Of a DNA stretch of 64,000 nt, positions 37,416-49,852 are shown piece by piece (position 1 is the first letter of the stretch; each line of letters starts with the position of its first letter). A program made the position numbers and the translations under genes. The notes under the pieces are model-generated. The model had not been told where the DNA came from and searched no databases. It was given only the letters and a program-made list of their open reading frames with translations. Origin of the DNA: Phascolomyces articulosus (Eukaryota; Mucoromycota; Mucoromycetes; Mucorales; Lichtheimiaceae); contig JAIXMP010000010.1 of NCBI GenBank assembly GCA_025677815.1, positions 124,001 through 188,000 on the forward strand, read 5' to 3'.

Positions 37416-39238
37416 GGATTTAAAGAAGTTTTTTTTGACAAAGAAAGTGAAAAAGATGAAAAAGAAAAAGAGAAAAAGAGAAAGGAATGAAATAAAAAAC
37501 AAACAAAAACAAGAGAGAAAGCGTAAAAAAAAAAAGAAATCGATTATATAAATAATTATTTTTTTTATTATAAAAAAAAGTAACTTACGTCTTCACTCTC
37601 TTCAGCCTCGAATAAAGAGCTTCTGTTCCATCTAAATCAAGTATAGTCTAAAAAGTAACATCGATCAAACTCCGTTTAGTCATACGTTATACAAGGAATC
37701 ACCACGGCAACAACTTATTGCTTTTTAACCTGATTTGCCTGCAGTACTATCTACTTGTTTTCACAGTTTATATATAAAATAACATCTATTTAGGTTGATG
37801 CAAAGTTATTGCAAAAAGATGCTTTGAAAGTCAAGGTTAAAGTAGCATCAACAAAAAGGTTACTCAAAATATAAAGACATGTCCATCATTATTCGAGAAC
37901 AAAAAGAGGTTAGTTAGTTTGTTAAATCCGCACTATTTAAGTTTATATATTGATTGATCGAAAAGACAGGTTCGCAAAGATGGACACTAGTCAGCCCCCC
38001 ATCGAACTTGTTATTTGGGGATGGGCTTTTTTTTTAATTCCCTTTCCCTTTCCCTTTCCCTTTCCCCCACTTCTCAAAAAACAAAACTTTTTTATATTTC
38101 ATTTTCTTTAATTTCATTTTAGAATGGAAACCATTTCATTAAAATATTTCTGTAAACCGCGAAACTCTTATATATTCGTGAAATAATGAGAATATTTGAG
38201 TATTAGAAAGTTTACATTATTATTCTTGACCCTCTCAGGAGCTGCAAATATCCATTTCAATTTAACGATACGCACGCAAAAAGAGTCTTATAAAAAGGTA
38301 ATATAAAGAAAAGAAAAAACAAGTTTGGCGCTTTTTGGTCACATTTATATGTTTTTTTTTCTCATCAAGAGGCTTTGCTTTGCTTGATATTTGATATTCC
38401 GATCAACGGCTTCCTAATTCATTCTTCATTGAATCAAGTATAAAGATAAAGATAAAGTTTATATTTATTATTATACTTGAAAGAAACATCTTTTGTTATA
38501 GTTTTTTTTTTATTAGAAAAAGTTCTTTTTCATCTTAATAACTTTTATTCTATTATACAAAAAACTATATGTAATAGACTAGGACTTCCAATCTAACGGG
38601 GTTGGCTGCAAAAAGTTCAAACCGCGTCGAAAAGATTACTTTTCCCCCTTAAGTTGATTTCCTTAACTTCCTCAGGTGTTGCCTAACCATATTTCAAAAC
38701 TATCCTATAAAAATTAGACTGTATATGAACACAATGGTATTTTTCTATGTTTTTTTGAATATAGGCTATAAAAATGACATTAGCAAATGAAGCAATACGA
38801 AGAGCCATGATACTTTTCATGTTCTGCTTGATATATAAGAGCTGTTCAAGAACAGCAATACACAAATTCAACTATTTTCAATGTTAAAGTACAAAGGTTA
38901 TTCTAGATATGTACTATCAATAAGAGATATAAGTATAATTCGTAAGAAAATATCTTGTATTAATATATACCAATAGGTCAGATGATAGTATTAAACTTTT
39001 ATTCTTACAATAATTTATTAGAAATAAAATGATCACATTTCAGGATATATCATTGTAACTGGCAGTAGTAGCAGTAAAGTGGCATATACGAATATATTTG
39101 AAGCTTAAACAGTGTGTGGCTTGCGGAATGATTTTCTGTTCAAGTAACACAGCTACTTTTATCAAACTCAAGTAAAAAAAAAAAAGCTACTTTCGCATAT
39201 TTTTTTACTTTATTTCTATCATATATTTTATATAAACC
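37416..39238. other. Intergenic region with (CCCTTT)n hexamer array
   Basis: 1.8 kb between divergent genes. It contains a perfect CCCTTT hexamer array at 38040-38066 on the plus strand, a few AT-rich tracts, and a short GATAAA triplicate near 38443-38456. There are no convincing genes. A GT-AG intron in the 5' leader of the minus-strand gene is possible in 37416-37650 but cannot be shown. Confidence 0.5.
38040..38066. repeat. (CCCTTT)n microsatellite
   Basis: Four and a half perfect CCCTTT units, ending in a short C-run. It is pyrimidine-only on this strand. The unit is not a standard fungal telomere repeat, and the location is intergenic. Confidence 0.85.
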
Positions 39239-40855
39239 ATGCCTGGTGTCCAATTACCTGAAAACGTCGAATTATTACGTACTCGTGTTATGATTGAACG
39301 CGATCGCGTCTTTAGTGTAAATTATTTTTACCTGCCACTCATAATGAATTTTGGTCTCATGGTTATTTATAAATGTAATGATTTTCTATTTCCCTTTTTT
39401 GACAGGTCAGCGGTAGTGACTATCCACACCAATATCCTGGTATTGCCAATACCTGGGACATTGAAGAATTCAAAAAGGTAAAGACTTGATTGAAAAAGTA
39501 GGGAGAGGGAGAGGGGACGTTTTGCTACCAAGCATAAGAAATGAATGATTAATAGAATACGTTACAACCAAAAAATAAATAGAATCTTCGTATCAAGGTC
39601 AATCGCTTAACACCTGACAACATTGAATTTGATCTCGTGGGTATTGATGCTTCCATTGCCAATGCATTCCGTCGTATTTTGATTTCAGAGGTAAATAGAG
39701 AAATAGAAACAGAATGAGAAAAGCAACGATTGGAAAAACATCTTTTGTTAAGCATCCAGTTTCTTTTATTGTAGGTACCTACTATGGCTATTGAAAAAGT
39801 TTACGTTATCAACAACACATCCATCATTCATGATGAAGTATTAGCGCATCGATTAGGTTTGATTCCTATTCTTGCAGACCCACAATTATTCCATTTTAAG
39901 AGTGGTAAGTTGTTATTATTTATATATTCCTATGAAAGATGGAACCTATAAGAAAGGCAAAGGAAATACTGATCCGTGGGTTTTATATTTTTTGATACTG
40001 GATAGACGAAGAAGGACCTACCGATTTAAACACGATTGTCTTTCGATTGAAGGTGAAATGTGAACATAATCCTAATGCAGCAGCTGATGAAACCGATCCC
40101 AATAAGAAATATATCAATAGTCATGGTAAGGAAGGGGAAAAAGCAGATCAATGAAAGAACCTTGGGCGAGATATGGATGGAGGAATTAAATTAACGAATC
40201 TTTTTATCCAATATTTTTTAGTCTACTCGGGTGATTTGGTATGGGAACCCAAGGGTTCACAAGGTGAAAAATATACAGAGAGTCCTATCCGTCCTGTGCA
40301 AGATGATATTTTGATTGCCAAACTTCGACCAGGTCAAGAAATTGATATGGAATTGCATTGTCATAAGGGTATTGGCCAAGAACACGCAAAATGGTCTCCT
40401 GTCGCCACAGCATCGTATCGATTATTACCCGAAATTACCATCTTACAACCTATTACCGGTGATGCTGCTTATCGTTTCCAAAAATGTTTTGCTCCTGGTG
40501 TTGTAGATGTTGTGGAAGAAAATGGTGAAAAGGTGGCCAAGGTAGTGAATGCACGTAAAGATACAGTGAGTCGAGAAGTTTTGCGACATAAAGAATTTGA
40601 TGGCAAAGTGCGATTGACTCGAGTACGAGATCATTTTATCTGTAAGTTTATTTTTTAAGCATATAATAACAAATTTGGGGGGGAGTATCAATTCAATGGG
40701 ATCCATACTTACATGTAATTTTACTCTTAGTCAATATTGAAACCACTGGTATTATTCCTCCTCAAGATCTTTTCCCCTTGGCAATTAATGTTCTTATGGA
40801 AAAAATTCAAGCTGTGAAGCCATCTTTAGAACGAGTCATGACTCATCAAAACTAA
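39239..40855 (+). CDS. RPC40: RNA polymerase I/III subunit AC40 (RPC40/POLR1C)
   Basis: Seven exons: 39239-39316, 39406-39477, 39583-39690, 39775-39904, 40006-40125, 40222-40641 and 40731-40855. They give 350 residues (human POLR1C 346, yeast 335). The alpha-like dimerisation domain is clear: [20 protein letters not shown] then [36 protein letters not shown], and the closing segment [22 protein letters not shown]. The family pairs with AC19 as the alpha-alpha heterodimer that nucleates assembly of Pol I and Pol III. The subunit lacks the C-terminal DNA-binding domain of bacterial alpha, as expected. It is convergent with the DAHP synthase gene. Confidence 0.94.
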
Positions 40856-41200
40856 GGCAATCATAAATATATGTAACTAACTATTTCATAACAACTATTT
40901 CATCCTCTCCCCCCCTCACCCTTACAATCAAATCAACCAAACCAAACCACACATGAACATGTTTACTACTTTTTTTCTTCTTTTTTTTAAATACACACCC
41001 CCTCACACTCATACATTTATATATACATTCTTGAAAAAGAGAAAGAGAAAAACTATTATAAAACTTGTATTTTGCATTTTTACTTATTCACATGAAACTA
41101 ACCAATGATTTATATATGAAATGTTGTTATTCTTGATAATGAGAATGCTGAAAATAATGAAGAGAAAAATAGGGAGATGTGGAGAGGAGAGTGGAATGAT
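40856..41200. other. Convergent 3' spacer
   Basis: 345 bp between the RPC40 and DAHP synthase stop codons. It has C/A-rich and T-rich stretches (40908-41010) and an AG-rich block (41035-41050), presumably carrying both polyadenylation regions. No gene is seen. Confidence 0.6.
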
Positions 41201-42520
<1,320 letters not shown>

Positions 42521-42892
42521 GATTGATTGGATTGAATATAAAAGTGTGTATGTGAGAAAAATTATATGAAAAAAAGGAAGAAGAAAATAGATGATTGTTA
42601 CCTGCTTCATGTTTTATATTCAAAATAAAGTTGTCAGTCAAATGAAGAGAGAGAGACCTTTATTATTATGTTTCTGACTCACTCTCATTCAAATCATCAT
42701 CATCAACAATAACAGTACCTTTTATTCCCCCAAACACCCTCAGCCATTCTTTTTCATAAGTTCAAAAACCCCCCAAACTCTTTGGTTTGCGCACTAACAA
42801 ACCGAAATCTTTTTCTTTAATTTAAAATAACTTACTCTTGGCCCGTCCACACACCAATTTTTTTTTTCGTTCTTGATCAACTCCTGTTTGTC
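42521..42892. promoter_or_regulatory. Divergent promoter, DAHP synthase / MTQ2
   Basis: 372 bp separate the two divergent start codons. The minus-strand leader side is A-rich with AAAAAGGAAGAAG. A TCATCATCATCAACAATAAC stretch lies at 42697-42714. No Gcn4-like TGACTCA site is perfect, although TGACTCACTC occurs at 42675-42684 (core TGACTCA at 42675-42681), which is the consensus for the amino-acid starvation activator and would suit an aromatic-pathway gene. Confidence 0.5.
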
Positions 42893-43344
42893 ATGATCCC
42901 AACACCCGATCTGTCACACCTGACCAGCCGAGATTTCGACAAGGTCTATGAACCTGCCGGTAACTAATAGATCAAAATGATAATAAAAAAAGTACCATGA
43001 CGTTTCTTTTTCCCTCGATCCTTTGTATTTTCTACCAACACCATTCTACACACACACACACACACAGAGGACACGTTTTTACTATTAGACGCGCTTGAAC
43101 AAGACGAAAAACATATTCAAGCACAAAAGCCCAACGTGTGCCTTGAAATTGGGTAAAATAAATACTTCATTTATTTTTCCTATTTTTATAACAATCTAAT
43201 ATAAATTGAGATCATTTATTCAGATCGGGATCGGGATGCGTTACGACCATGTTAGCCAAGATTGTTGGTGCGACTAATGCAGGTAAAATATTATAAAAAG
43301 AAACAAGGGTAACACTTTTGATATGGTCATTCTCTCTGCAAATG

Positions 43345-43390
<46 letters not shown>

Positions 43391-44064
43391 GCTGTTTTGT
43401 TACTTTATGTTTGGACCTTGTTATTGTTGTTGTTTTGCTGCAAAGCAGCTCAGCAACAAGTTTTTTATTATTATTATTGTTATTATTATATATCTAATCC
43501 AAAACGCGTTTTTTTTAAAAATAGTGTTCTTTACCACGGATATAAATAGTTACGCGTGTCAAGTAACGCAACGTACAGGTCGTTATAACCATGTATCGAC
43601 CATTGAATCCATTCAAACATCTTTAGTTGAGTCATTGTTACCACGACTTTCACATGCTGTGGATATTTTATGTTTTAATCCACCCTATGCTGTGACACCA
43701 CCTGAAGAAGTAGGGAGCCATGGTATTGAAGCTGCATGGGCTGGTGGGATTGATGGAAGACAAGTTATTGATGAATTATTACCTTTTATTCCGGTATGTC
43801 TTTTCGACAGAGAGAGTGGAGGTTTGTTATTTGGATATGTTTCTAGTAGTAGTAGTAGTAATAATAATGGATGGATTTTTTTTGGTTTATTAGCAATTAT
43901 TGTCACCCCAAGGTATATTTTACCTTTTACTCATTAATGAAAACCGACCAACCGAAGTGGCCGAAATCATGCGCACCGGATATAATATGCAAGCTGAAAT
44001 TATGATGGAACGAAGGGCTGGTAGGGAGAGACAATACATCTTGAAAATACAACGCCCCGTTTAA
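42893..44064 (+). CDS. MTQ2: eRF1 glutamine methyltransferase MTQ2 (HEMK2/N6AMT1)
   Basis: Five exons: 42893-42959, 43068-43152, 43224-43282, 43525-43793 and 43894-44064. They encode 216 residues (human N6AMT1 214). Diagnostic parts are VYEPAGEDTFLLLDALE (substrate-side start), VCLEIGSGSGCVTTMLA (SAM-binding motif I), FNPPYAVTPPEE (catalytic NPPY, residues 122-125) and LLSPQGIFYLLLINENRPTE near the end. The family, with Trm112, methylates the Gln of the eRF1 GGQ motif. Intron 3 contains a (TA)n(TG)n microsatellite. The last exon begins at 43894, which restores the frame of the conserved LLSPxG segment. Confidence 0.92.
43344..43390. repeat. Compound (TA)n(TG)n microsatellite
   Basis: About ten TA followed by about thirteen TG units within intron 3 of the MTQ2 gene. 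It inflates the open frame across the intron but is removed by splicing. Confidence 0.85.
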
Positions 44065-45117
44065 TTTGTATGTATCTCGGTAAAATAGAAAAAAGTGTAT
44101 GCTTTAACTCAATCCTTCTATTTATACATTGTTCTATTTGATTGGCGAGCTTTTTTTTGTATATATATACAACAGATGATTAAGCCATTTTTTTTGCCAT
44201 GATTCATCCAAACATGTGGACTTGAAGCTTATTGCGTATTGGATAAGTGACGAATAATTGTGTATATATAAAATTGGCTTTGCATAATATTTTCTTGCAT
44301 GATATGCTGAGTGATCTTGTTCTTTATGTGGCATACATATTTTCCTTGTGATTATATACTATTCATCCTTATAGTAATGGATCAAAGATCATTCTACTAC
44401 TTATGATGACTACTATTATCTCCTAAATAGAGTTTATCATTTTTTATCTCATTTTGGAATTATCGAGAGAAAGATAAAAATGGCATTATTTGTTTTTAAG
44501 ATATACTTACCTTAGCAATATTATATAGAAAATCATTTTTATTAAAAATAGAAGGTACAGAAATTATCAAGACAAATGTTATTGCCCGTAATAAGTTTAC
44601 TATGTGAATAAATATTAATAATATCATGAAGAAAAGAATTTTTTTATTAACGAGAGTGTCCAAGTACAAAATTAAAGAACTTGAACGGAACAGACCCCAT
44701 TCAGTTTCTTCATACTATGAAACTAACTCTATATAGTTTAGAAAAAAAGATTTTGTACTATTTTTAATTCTTACGTTGTATTGATAAAATAATAGTTTTA
44801 ATATATAAGTATAAAGTAATAAAAAATAGCCATACACGATCAAGACCCAAAGAAGAATAGGGTTAATTTTAGAAACCATAAAATAACAAACAAAAAGTTG
44901 AACTAGGCAATAATTACTCCTCTTATTATTCCTCCTTTTTGTGCTGCATCTATCCAAGTACAAAAAAGACTGTTTCTTATTCTTTTTATTTTATAGTATA
45001 GATACTGAAGTTTGTTTCTATTTTTTTTTTTCATTTTATATGGAGGATGTATCGGGATTTTAAGGAAAGGAGCCATATTGTAAAAGTTATTATTAAACTG
45101 AATTAATCTTTTTTTTT
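44065..45117. other. AT-rich spacer before the inverted-repeat element
   Basis: 1.05 kb of AT-rich DNA with no supported gene. The minus-strand open frames 44715-44963 and 44903-45160 are Lys/Tyr/Ile-rich, and the second overlaps the left end of the inverted repeat. A poly-T run at 45110-45117 abuts the repeat end. Confidence 0.5.
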
Positions 45118-45803
45118 GAAATAATTTTGCGTTACATACAGAAAGAATTTGCGTTGTCATCTCTTATTCCAACTTTCACCTTATTGAAAAACTATTTCTA
45201 AGAACCAAATACACTTTTTAAGTTGGTAATTATAAAGCTTTATTGGCTAGGATAATTAACTTGTCATGGGTATACTTTCTTAAACGTCAATACTATTAAA
45301 TACTATAATTACTAGGATGCAGCATGTAAAAATATACAAAAGCATGGGCATGAGTTATGTAACATTATAGTTATTGAAATAAACAATACTCTCAGTGCCA
45401 TATTTATAAAGTTGATCTATACAAAGCAGCATAGATAGCCACCAATAAATATATTTCGCCAAGTTAAGCATTTTAAGGTGCTTTTGAAATCCAGGAACAC
45501 CAATTTCAGGAGTTTTGCAGTGACAGTCTTGATAGTAGGCACTGCTTAAATAAATATAACAGAACAGAACAGTAAAAGTTGCTGCATAGTCATGTTGAGA
45601 TTCACAAACATTTGTCCTTACCATATGTATAAACTAGCTTAATATCAGAAAGAAAATAAAACAAAGAACAACTCAAGCTCTATATTACTAAGCTCAGAGC
45701 ATTCAGCCCAAATGAAAACATGGCTTTATATTCTTTTTTTTTACACAAACTCCCAATTGAAAGTGGACCGGTAGTGGGTTATTGAGCAGCAACAAAAAAA
45801 AGT
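45118..45803 (-). repeat. Left terminal inverted repeat
   Basis: Matches the reverse complement of 51042-51777. Sample blocks with at most one mismatch include the AATTACCAACTTAAAAAGTG block and the ACCCACTACCGGTCCACTTT block. It lacks 49 bp present in the right arm, between two copies of GACAACGCAAA. Its inner boundary lies just after the AACAAAAAAAAGT stretch near 45803. Confidence 0.85.
45355..45624 (-). CDS. TIR-encoded 89-aa ORF, left copy
   Basis: An 89-codon frame beginning MVRTNVCESQHDYAATFTV and ending YFNNYNVT. An identical protein is encoded in the right arm (51222-51491). Both read outwards from the element. The central part has CHCKTPEIGVPGFQKHLK and a hydrophobic IYWWLSMLLCIDQ stretch. 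An AATATAAAG box and a long leader lie upstream in the repeat. No family is recognised. It may be a real small protein, an exon of a longer transcript (the start is followed by a GTAAGG donor-like sequence), or a fortuitous open frame preserved only because the arms are recent. Confidence 0.4.
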   Translation of the reverse strand: MVRTNVCESQHDYAATFTVLFCYIYLSSAYYQDCHCKTPEIGVPGFQKHLKMLNLAKYIYWWLSMLLCIDQLYKYGTESIVYFNNYNVT

Positions 45804-45815
45804 CCGACTTGGTAA

Positions 45816-45855
45816 GGTTGGAAGGGTAAAATTTACTAAACCAACCCTTCCAACC
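45816..45855. repeat. Perfect 12-bp stem hairpin next to the left arm
   Basis: GGTTGGAAGGGT (45816-45827) and ACCCTTCCAACC (45844-45855) are exact reverse complements around a 16-nt loop, just inside the left arm. The right arm's inner flank has only a single CCTTCCAACG copy. Confidence 0.75.
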
Positions 45856-46188
45856 GAGCTGTAGTGTCCGTAGGTTTAACTATTTCTTTTCAACGTTTCA
45901 AATCCTTCTGTCAGTCAGTAACTTTACGAAGGAAGAAAAAAAAAGACATACTTCAATCTGGAGTTAGAGTTATTGACTACCATTATTTGTTTTCAACGAG
46001 CTCTTTCCGTGATTTCAATACGTTTATCTGTATTAGATTTGCAGGAATAATATGCTTATGTAAATTTAATCGATTTACTTTGTTATAGATCTATTTGCCA
46101 GATATTTTCATGCCTATTTGATTCAGTGTGTTCAATTTGAAACTAGTGGCCGAATATGTTTAGTTTCGGCAGCATTGATCCCCTCTAG

Positions 46189-46759
46189 CATTTTTTGGAT
46201 TTTTTCACACGTACGTTTGATAACGATGAGAACAGGTTGGATCATATAAAACTAATCTTCTTTATTACAAATATAAATGAGTATTGCCTTTCTGACTGTG
46301 ATTGGCTTAAGTTTGAACCATGGAAACTATTAGGTAAACAATAAAGAAAAAGATTACATTAATATTAACATTTCTAAACCACTTTATAATTTTAATGCCG
46401 CTGTTTCTAAATAAAATTCATGTGACCGGATATACGAAACAGAAATACTTGAATAAAGTAGGGATGCTTAGGGTGCTGCTCTATCTTGAGACGTGTGGTA
46501 CTTTTTTTTTATTTTTACACTGTATACATAAATAATTAGGGTTGGAAAACTCGGAAAAAAGGAACATATATCGATATGAGAACAATCACAATTTTTTTCT
46601 TTTGCTATGGTTGTTCGGTAAAGTTCCTTTAACTTACATTTTTTGATTGTTGTAGGTATGATCGATATGATCATTTCTGGTGCATGTGGTTATGTGGATA
46701 AATTATTTTTAATGCTCTGGCTACTATGTTTACTTAGCACAGTGACTCACAGCATTTAA
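46189..46759 (+). pseudogene. Unrecognised two-exon coding remnant inside the TIR element
   Basis: Two frame-compatible exons can be read. 46189-46333 follows a CTCTAG acceptor and ends at a GTAAAC donor; it encodes HFLDFFTRTFDNDENRLDHI and later NEYCLSDCDWLKFEPWKLLG. 46656-46759 follows a TTGTTGTAG acceptor and encodes MIDMIISGACGYVDKLFLML up to a TAA. The codon phase (1+2) matches, and the composition (Asp, Asn, Trp, Cys) looks like real protein and unlike the AT-driven frames elsewhere. No upstream start is evident, so the gene is truncated or its 5' exons are unrecognised. A further splice-like open stretch (46738-46852, CYMGHQKNLRRLLVHLCRVH then GTAAGT) overlaps in another frame. Family unknown. 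Confidence 0.35.
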
Positions 46760-47560
46760 GGTCCCATCTTAATTGTTATATGGGTCATCAGAAAAATTTA
46801 CGAAGACTCTTAGTGCACTTGTGTCGTGTCCATAAAACGAGTCTGCCAAATAAGGTAAGTTGTGAGAAAGGATGTCAAAAGAAAATAATTCAAGAGTAAA
46901 AACTAATGTGTCGAAATATCATCTTGATGATTGAATTAATATATTAAAAGTTTTCATTCATCACCAACTCCTCATATAAATCAAACACGGCAAGAATAAA
47001 TAATTAGTCATAGACCTATTCGATCGAAAAATATATAAGGGCAACAATTTATTACATATTATTATATTATTATTACACAGCTTCAATGTATCACCTTGGA
47101 AAAAAAATATCCAAAAAAAATATCTAAAAAATATCTCGAAAATATTCAGAAATGATTTTATTATAGTATTAATTCTATTAGCATGTTTTAGTAAAATGCT
47201 GGATTTTTTTATGCATCTACGAATATTTTTTGAATATTCTTTTTTCTAAGGTGTACCTTTCATATTGTTTTCGTCCATATATGTTTTTTTAGATTATATA
47301 TTTTGTTAACGATGTTATCATTATGATTCCTACAACTAATTTTTAGCAGCTATGCCACTGATGAAATTAACATCCATCGCACTACTGTCCTTCGTCCAAG
47401 TTACACTCACAATCCATCATGATTCACTTCTTCGTAATCATCATTTTATAATAATCTTGTCCAAATTGAACATTTTGTCGTTTATATCGACGTTTCCAAA
47501 TTGTCTTTCTACTGTTTCATTGTTCTTCAGTTTACATCTTCGGTTACGAAAAAAGTCAGA

Positions 47561-47575
47561 TATTAGTATAATGTG
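47561..47575. repeat. Left target-site duplication of the LINE insertion
   Basis: TATTAGTATAATGTG, identical to 49612-49626. The similarity stops exactly at both sides of each copy, and the reverse-transcriptase homology starts right after this copy. Confidence 0.9.
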
Positions 47576-49611
47576 CCACCATCGTGGTGCTCTTGACCAA
47601 GCCTTTTCGCTCCATATGCTCATCCGACAATATCAACAACAATACAACAACTCACCAGTACTTGCTTTCCTTGACATCAAATCAGCATATGATTCAGTAG
47701 ATCGCGGTATCATTTGGTCAACGTTGCAGGAAAACCTGCCGAGCGCTCTGTTCCACTTGATCCGCCATATGTTTGACGATGTACGCATTGCTGTAATACT
47801 ACAGAACTACCAATCCCGCTTCATTAACCCAAAAAAAGGTGTTTTACAAGGTTCCATCCTTAGTCCTCTCCTATACGCCGTTTTTATTGACACCCTACCA
47901 CGCCGCCTACGTATCAACATGCATGTTCGATGTGAAAACCCATTGTTCCTCCGATCAACTATAAAAAAAGGAACCACTGAAGCATCAGCTCAACAGCTAA
48001 AATATGAAGGTGGAAAGAATGGACGTCCTGACTGCAACAGGCCTGATAAATCGAACCTCGTTGTTTCAGCTTGTCTCTATGCCGACGATGTTGCATTGAT
48101 AGGATCCCCAGCAGATATGAAACGCTTATTACGAGTAGCAGAAAGACATTCCCTGGACCATGGATACAAATGGCACCCCGGTAAGTGTGCCATTATTGAA
48201 CCACCAACTCCAATCCTTGCCCCTAACACCAACAACCTACCACCATCATCAGCATTACAATATCAGATATACAACAAAACAATACCTTTGGTTAGCAACT
48301 TTCAATACCTTGGGATTCCATTTGATCACAATGGTATTAATTCTGCACAGCTAATAAACCAACGAACCACCAAAGCAACAGGAAGCATGGCTCTACTGCG
48401 ACAACTTGGTGTGCATCAGTATGGCATGGGTTTATGGCCGGCACTCCGAATATACCGCACCTTTGTCAGACCAGTTCTGGAATATGGAATAGCAATTGCC
48501 AACCTTACAGCAACACAAAAAAATAAACTCCATGATGCACAAAAAGGATGTATAAAAATGGCCCTTAATAGGAATAAAGCAACACATTTTCCAACTATTG
48601 TTCCAATGGTGTTATCAGACCTGCCATCAATGCACACCCGTACCCGTACATTACAACTTAAATTTGCTGCTCGACTTCAAAACCTACCAACCACCACACT
48701 GGCTCGATCCATTGAACCATCTTTTCTCTGGAACAAGAAAAAAGATAAACATTGGAAACATCTTACGTCGAACAACCCTTTTTACCAGCTTTACTCCAAA
48801 TTGAAATATAGCAACAACCCTCCAAAGAATCCACTTGAACAAGCAATCTCCCAAAAACGGGATGAAGAATATAAAAGCCGGGTTAATAAAAAGAAAACTA
48901 TTCGCTGTCTTCGGGATAAAAGAATGATCGACCCAGTATTATATCTTCCTGCTACTTCACGAGACCGACACAGGCTAATAAAATGGAGAATGCATTGGCT
49001 TCCCTCCTATCCTCTAAAAGATTGTCGATGTGGCCATCCTGCGGCAAATAGGGAACACTTCGCAAATTGTCCACTAATGGAAGAAATTCTTGAGGAATTA
49101 TCATTTACATTTGGAACAATACCTGAATTTAAACAAGGCATGCAACTACTCGACTATATTTTAAACCACCTTCCACGTTCAGAAATTGGCGTATCTCGTG
49201 GAAAATGGATAAACTGCTGGTTCGTTCTAATCCGTGTTCTCCGGGAAATTGACCGCCTAAGTCACCCCGAAGACGACTACGAAGAAGATGAACCAGAACC
49301 TGAAGAACCACCGCTACCATCACAACTCACATCTCAATCAACTCAAGAAAACAATTAATTTGCTTCTCTTTCTATACTCCCCTCCTATAAAATTTTCTCT
49401 TTTATCTTTTTTTTCTTCATTTTACAATTGTACTATCACCACCTCATCCACACTAGCTTAGCTTTTCCTCCTAAAGGGGGGTTTTTTCAGCTAATGCTAT
49501 ATATCTTTATTCATTTATAACTTCACATCAAAGTACCGCAAGGAAGCGACCATATGCCTATAGGCGCGGGTCAAGCCAGTCTTCCACATTAATAAAATAT
49601 AAATTTTAACC
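47576..49611 (+). mobile_element. 5'-truncated LINE (non-LTR retrotransposon) insertion
   Basis: A 2036-bp segment bracketed by the exact 15-bp duplication TATTAGTATAATGTG. It starts inside the reverse transcriptase domain, so the endonuclease and ORF1 are absent, as is usual after incomplete target-primed reverse transcription. Its 3' region (49359-49611) has a T-rich UTR, a CCTCCTAAAGGGGGG hairpin-like block near 49470 and an A-rich end (AATAAAATATAAATTTTAACC) without a clean poly-A tail. It lies in plus orientation inside the inverted-repeat element. Confidence 0.9.
47577..49358 (+). pseudogene. LINE reverse transcriptase fragment (593 aa, 5'-truncated)
   Basis: An uninterrupted frame from the insertion junction to TAA. 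It starts [19 protein letters not shown], normally preceded by fingers-domain sequence, now lost. It retains RT motif A ([20 protein letters not shown]), motif B ([17 protein letters not shown]), the catalytic motif C ([11 protein letters not shown] at about 48069-48101), motif D/E ([21 protein letters not shown]) and a thumb-like region. It ends with a C-x1-C-x8-H-x3-C knuckle ([16 protein letters not shown]), typical of non-LTR elements, plus an acidic Pro/Glu tail. No stop codon or frameshift occurs in 593 codons, so the insertion is young. The open frame extends upstream to 47352, but only into flanking DNA. Confidence 0.9.
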
Positions 49612-49626
49612 TATTAGTATAATGTG
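49612..49626. repeat. Right target-site duplication of the LINE insertion
   Basis: TATTAGTATAATGTG, an exact copy of 47561-47575, immediately 3' of the LINE end. The pre-insertion sequence can be located simply by removing one copy and the insert. Confidence 0.9.
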
Positions 49627-49852
49627 GCTTATTTATTTGTAATGTTAAAACGTGACATAGCTACTAATTGGTAATAATGAAATAATACGAATAATGTTGA
49701 AAAAGGTGAAGAAAAAAAATTTAAATGGGTCGTACTAAGTTGAATAGGATGGTGGAGGAGGTATTTTAGTTAGTGGCTACTACGTATATGGAATCACTTC
49801 TTTTTGAGTTCATAGCAGGCTGATTTAAAACTATCCTTGTTTTTGTAGCCTT

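Noticed and set aside
37416..37502. Hydrophobic N-terminal extension (Phe/Leu-rich) of the minus-strand disordered protein as a signal peptide
   Set aside because: It is almost pure Phe/Leu/Lys produced by a T/C-rich leader, and the downstream MYEFQPPR start is more plausible.
38610..38640. tRNA-like B-box (AAAGTTCAAACCGCG)
   Set aside because: No matching A-box, acceptor stem or anticodon arm can be drawn around it.
47352..47576. N-terminal 75 codons of the long RT open frame ([14 protein letters not shown]...)
   Set aside because: They lie left of the target-site duplication, in flanking DNA, and run into the RT frame only by chance.
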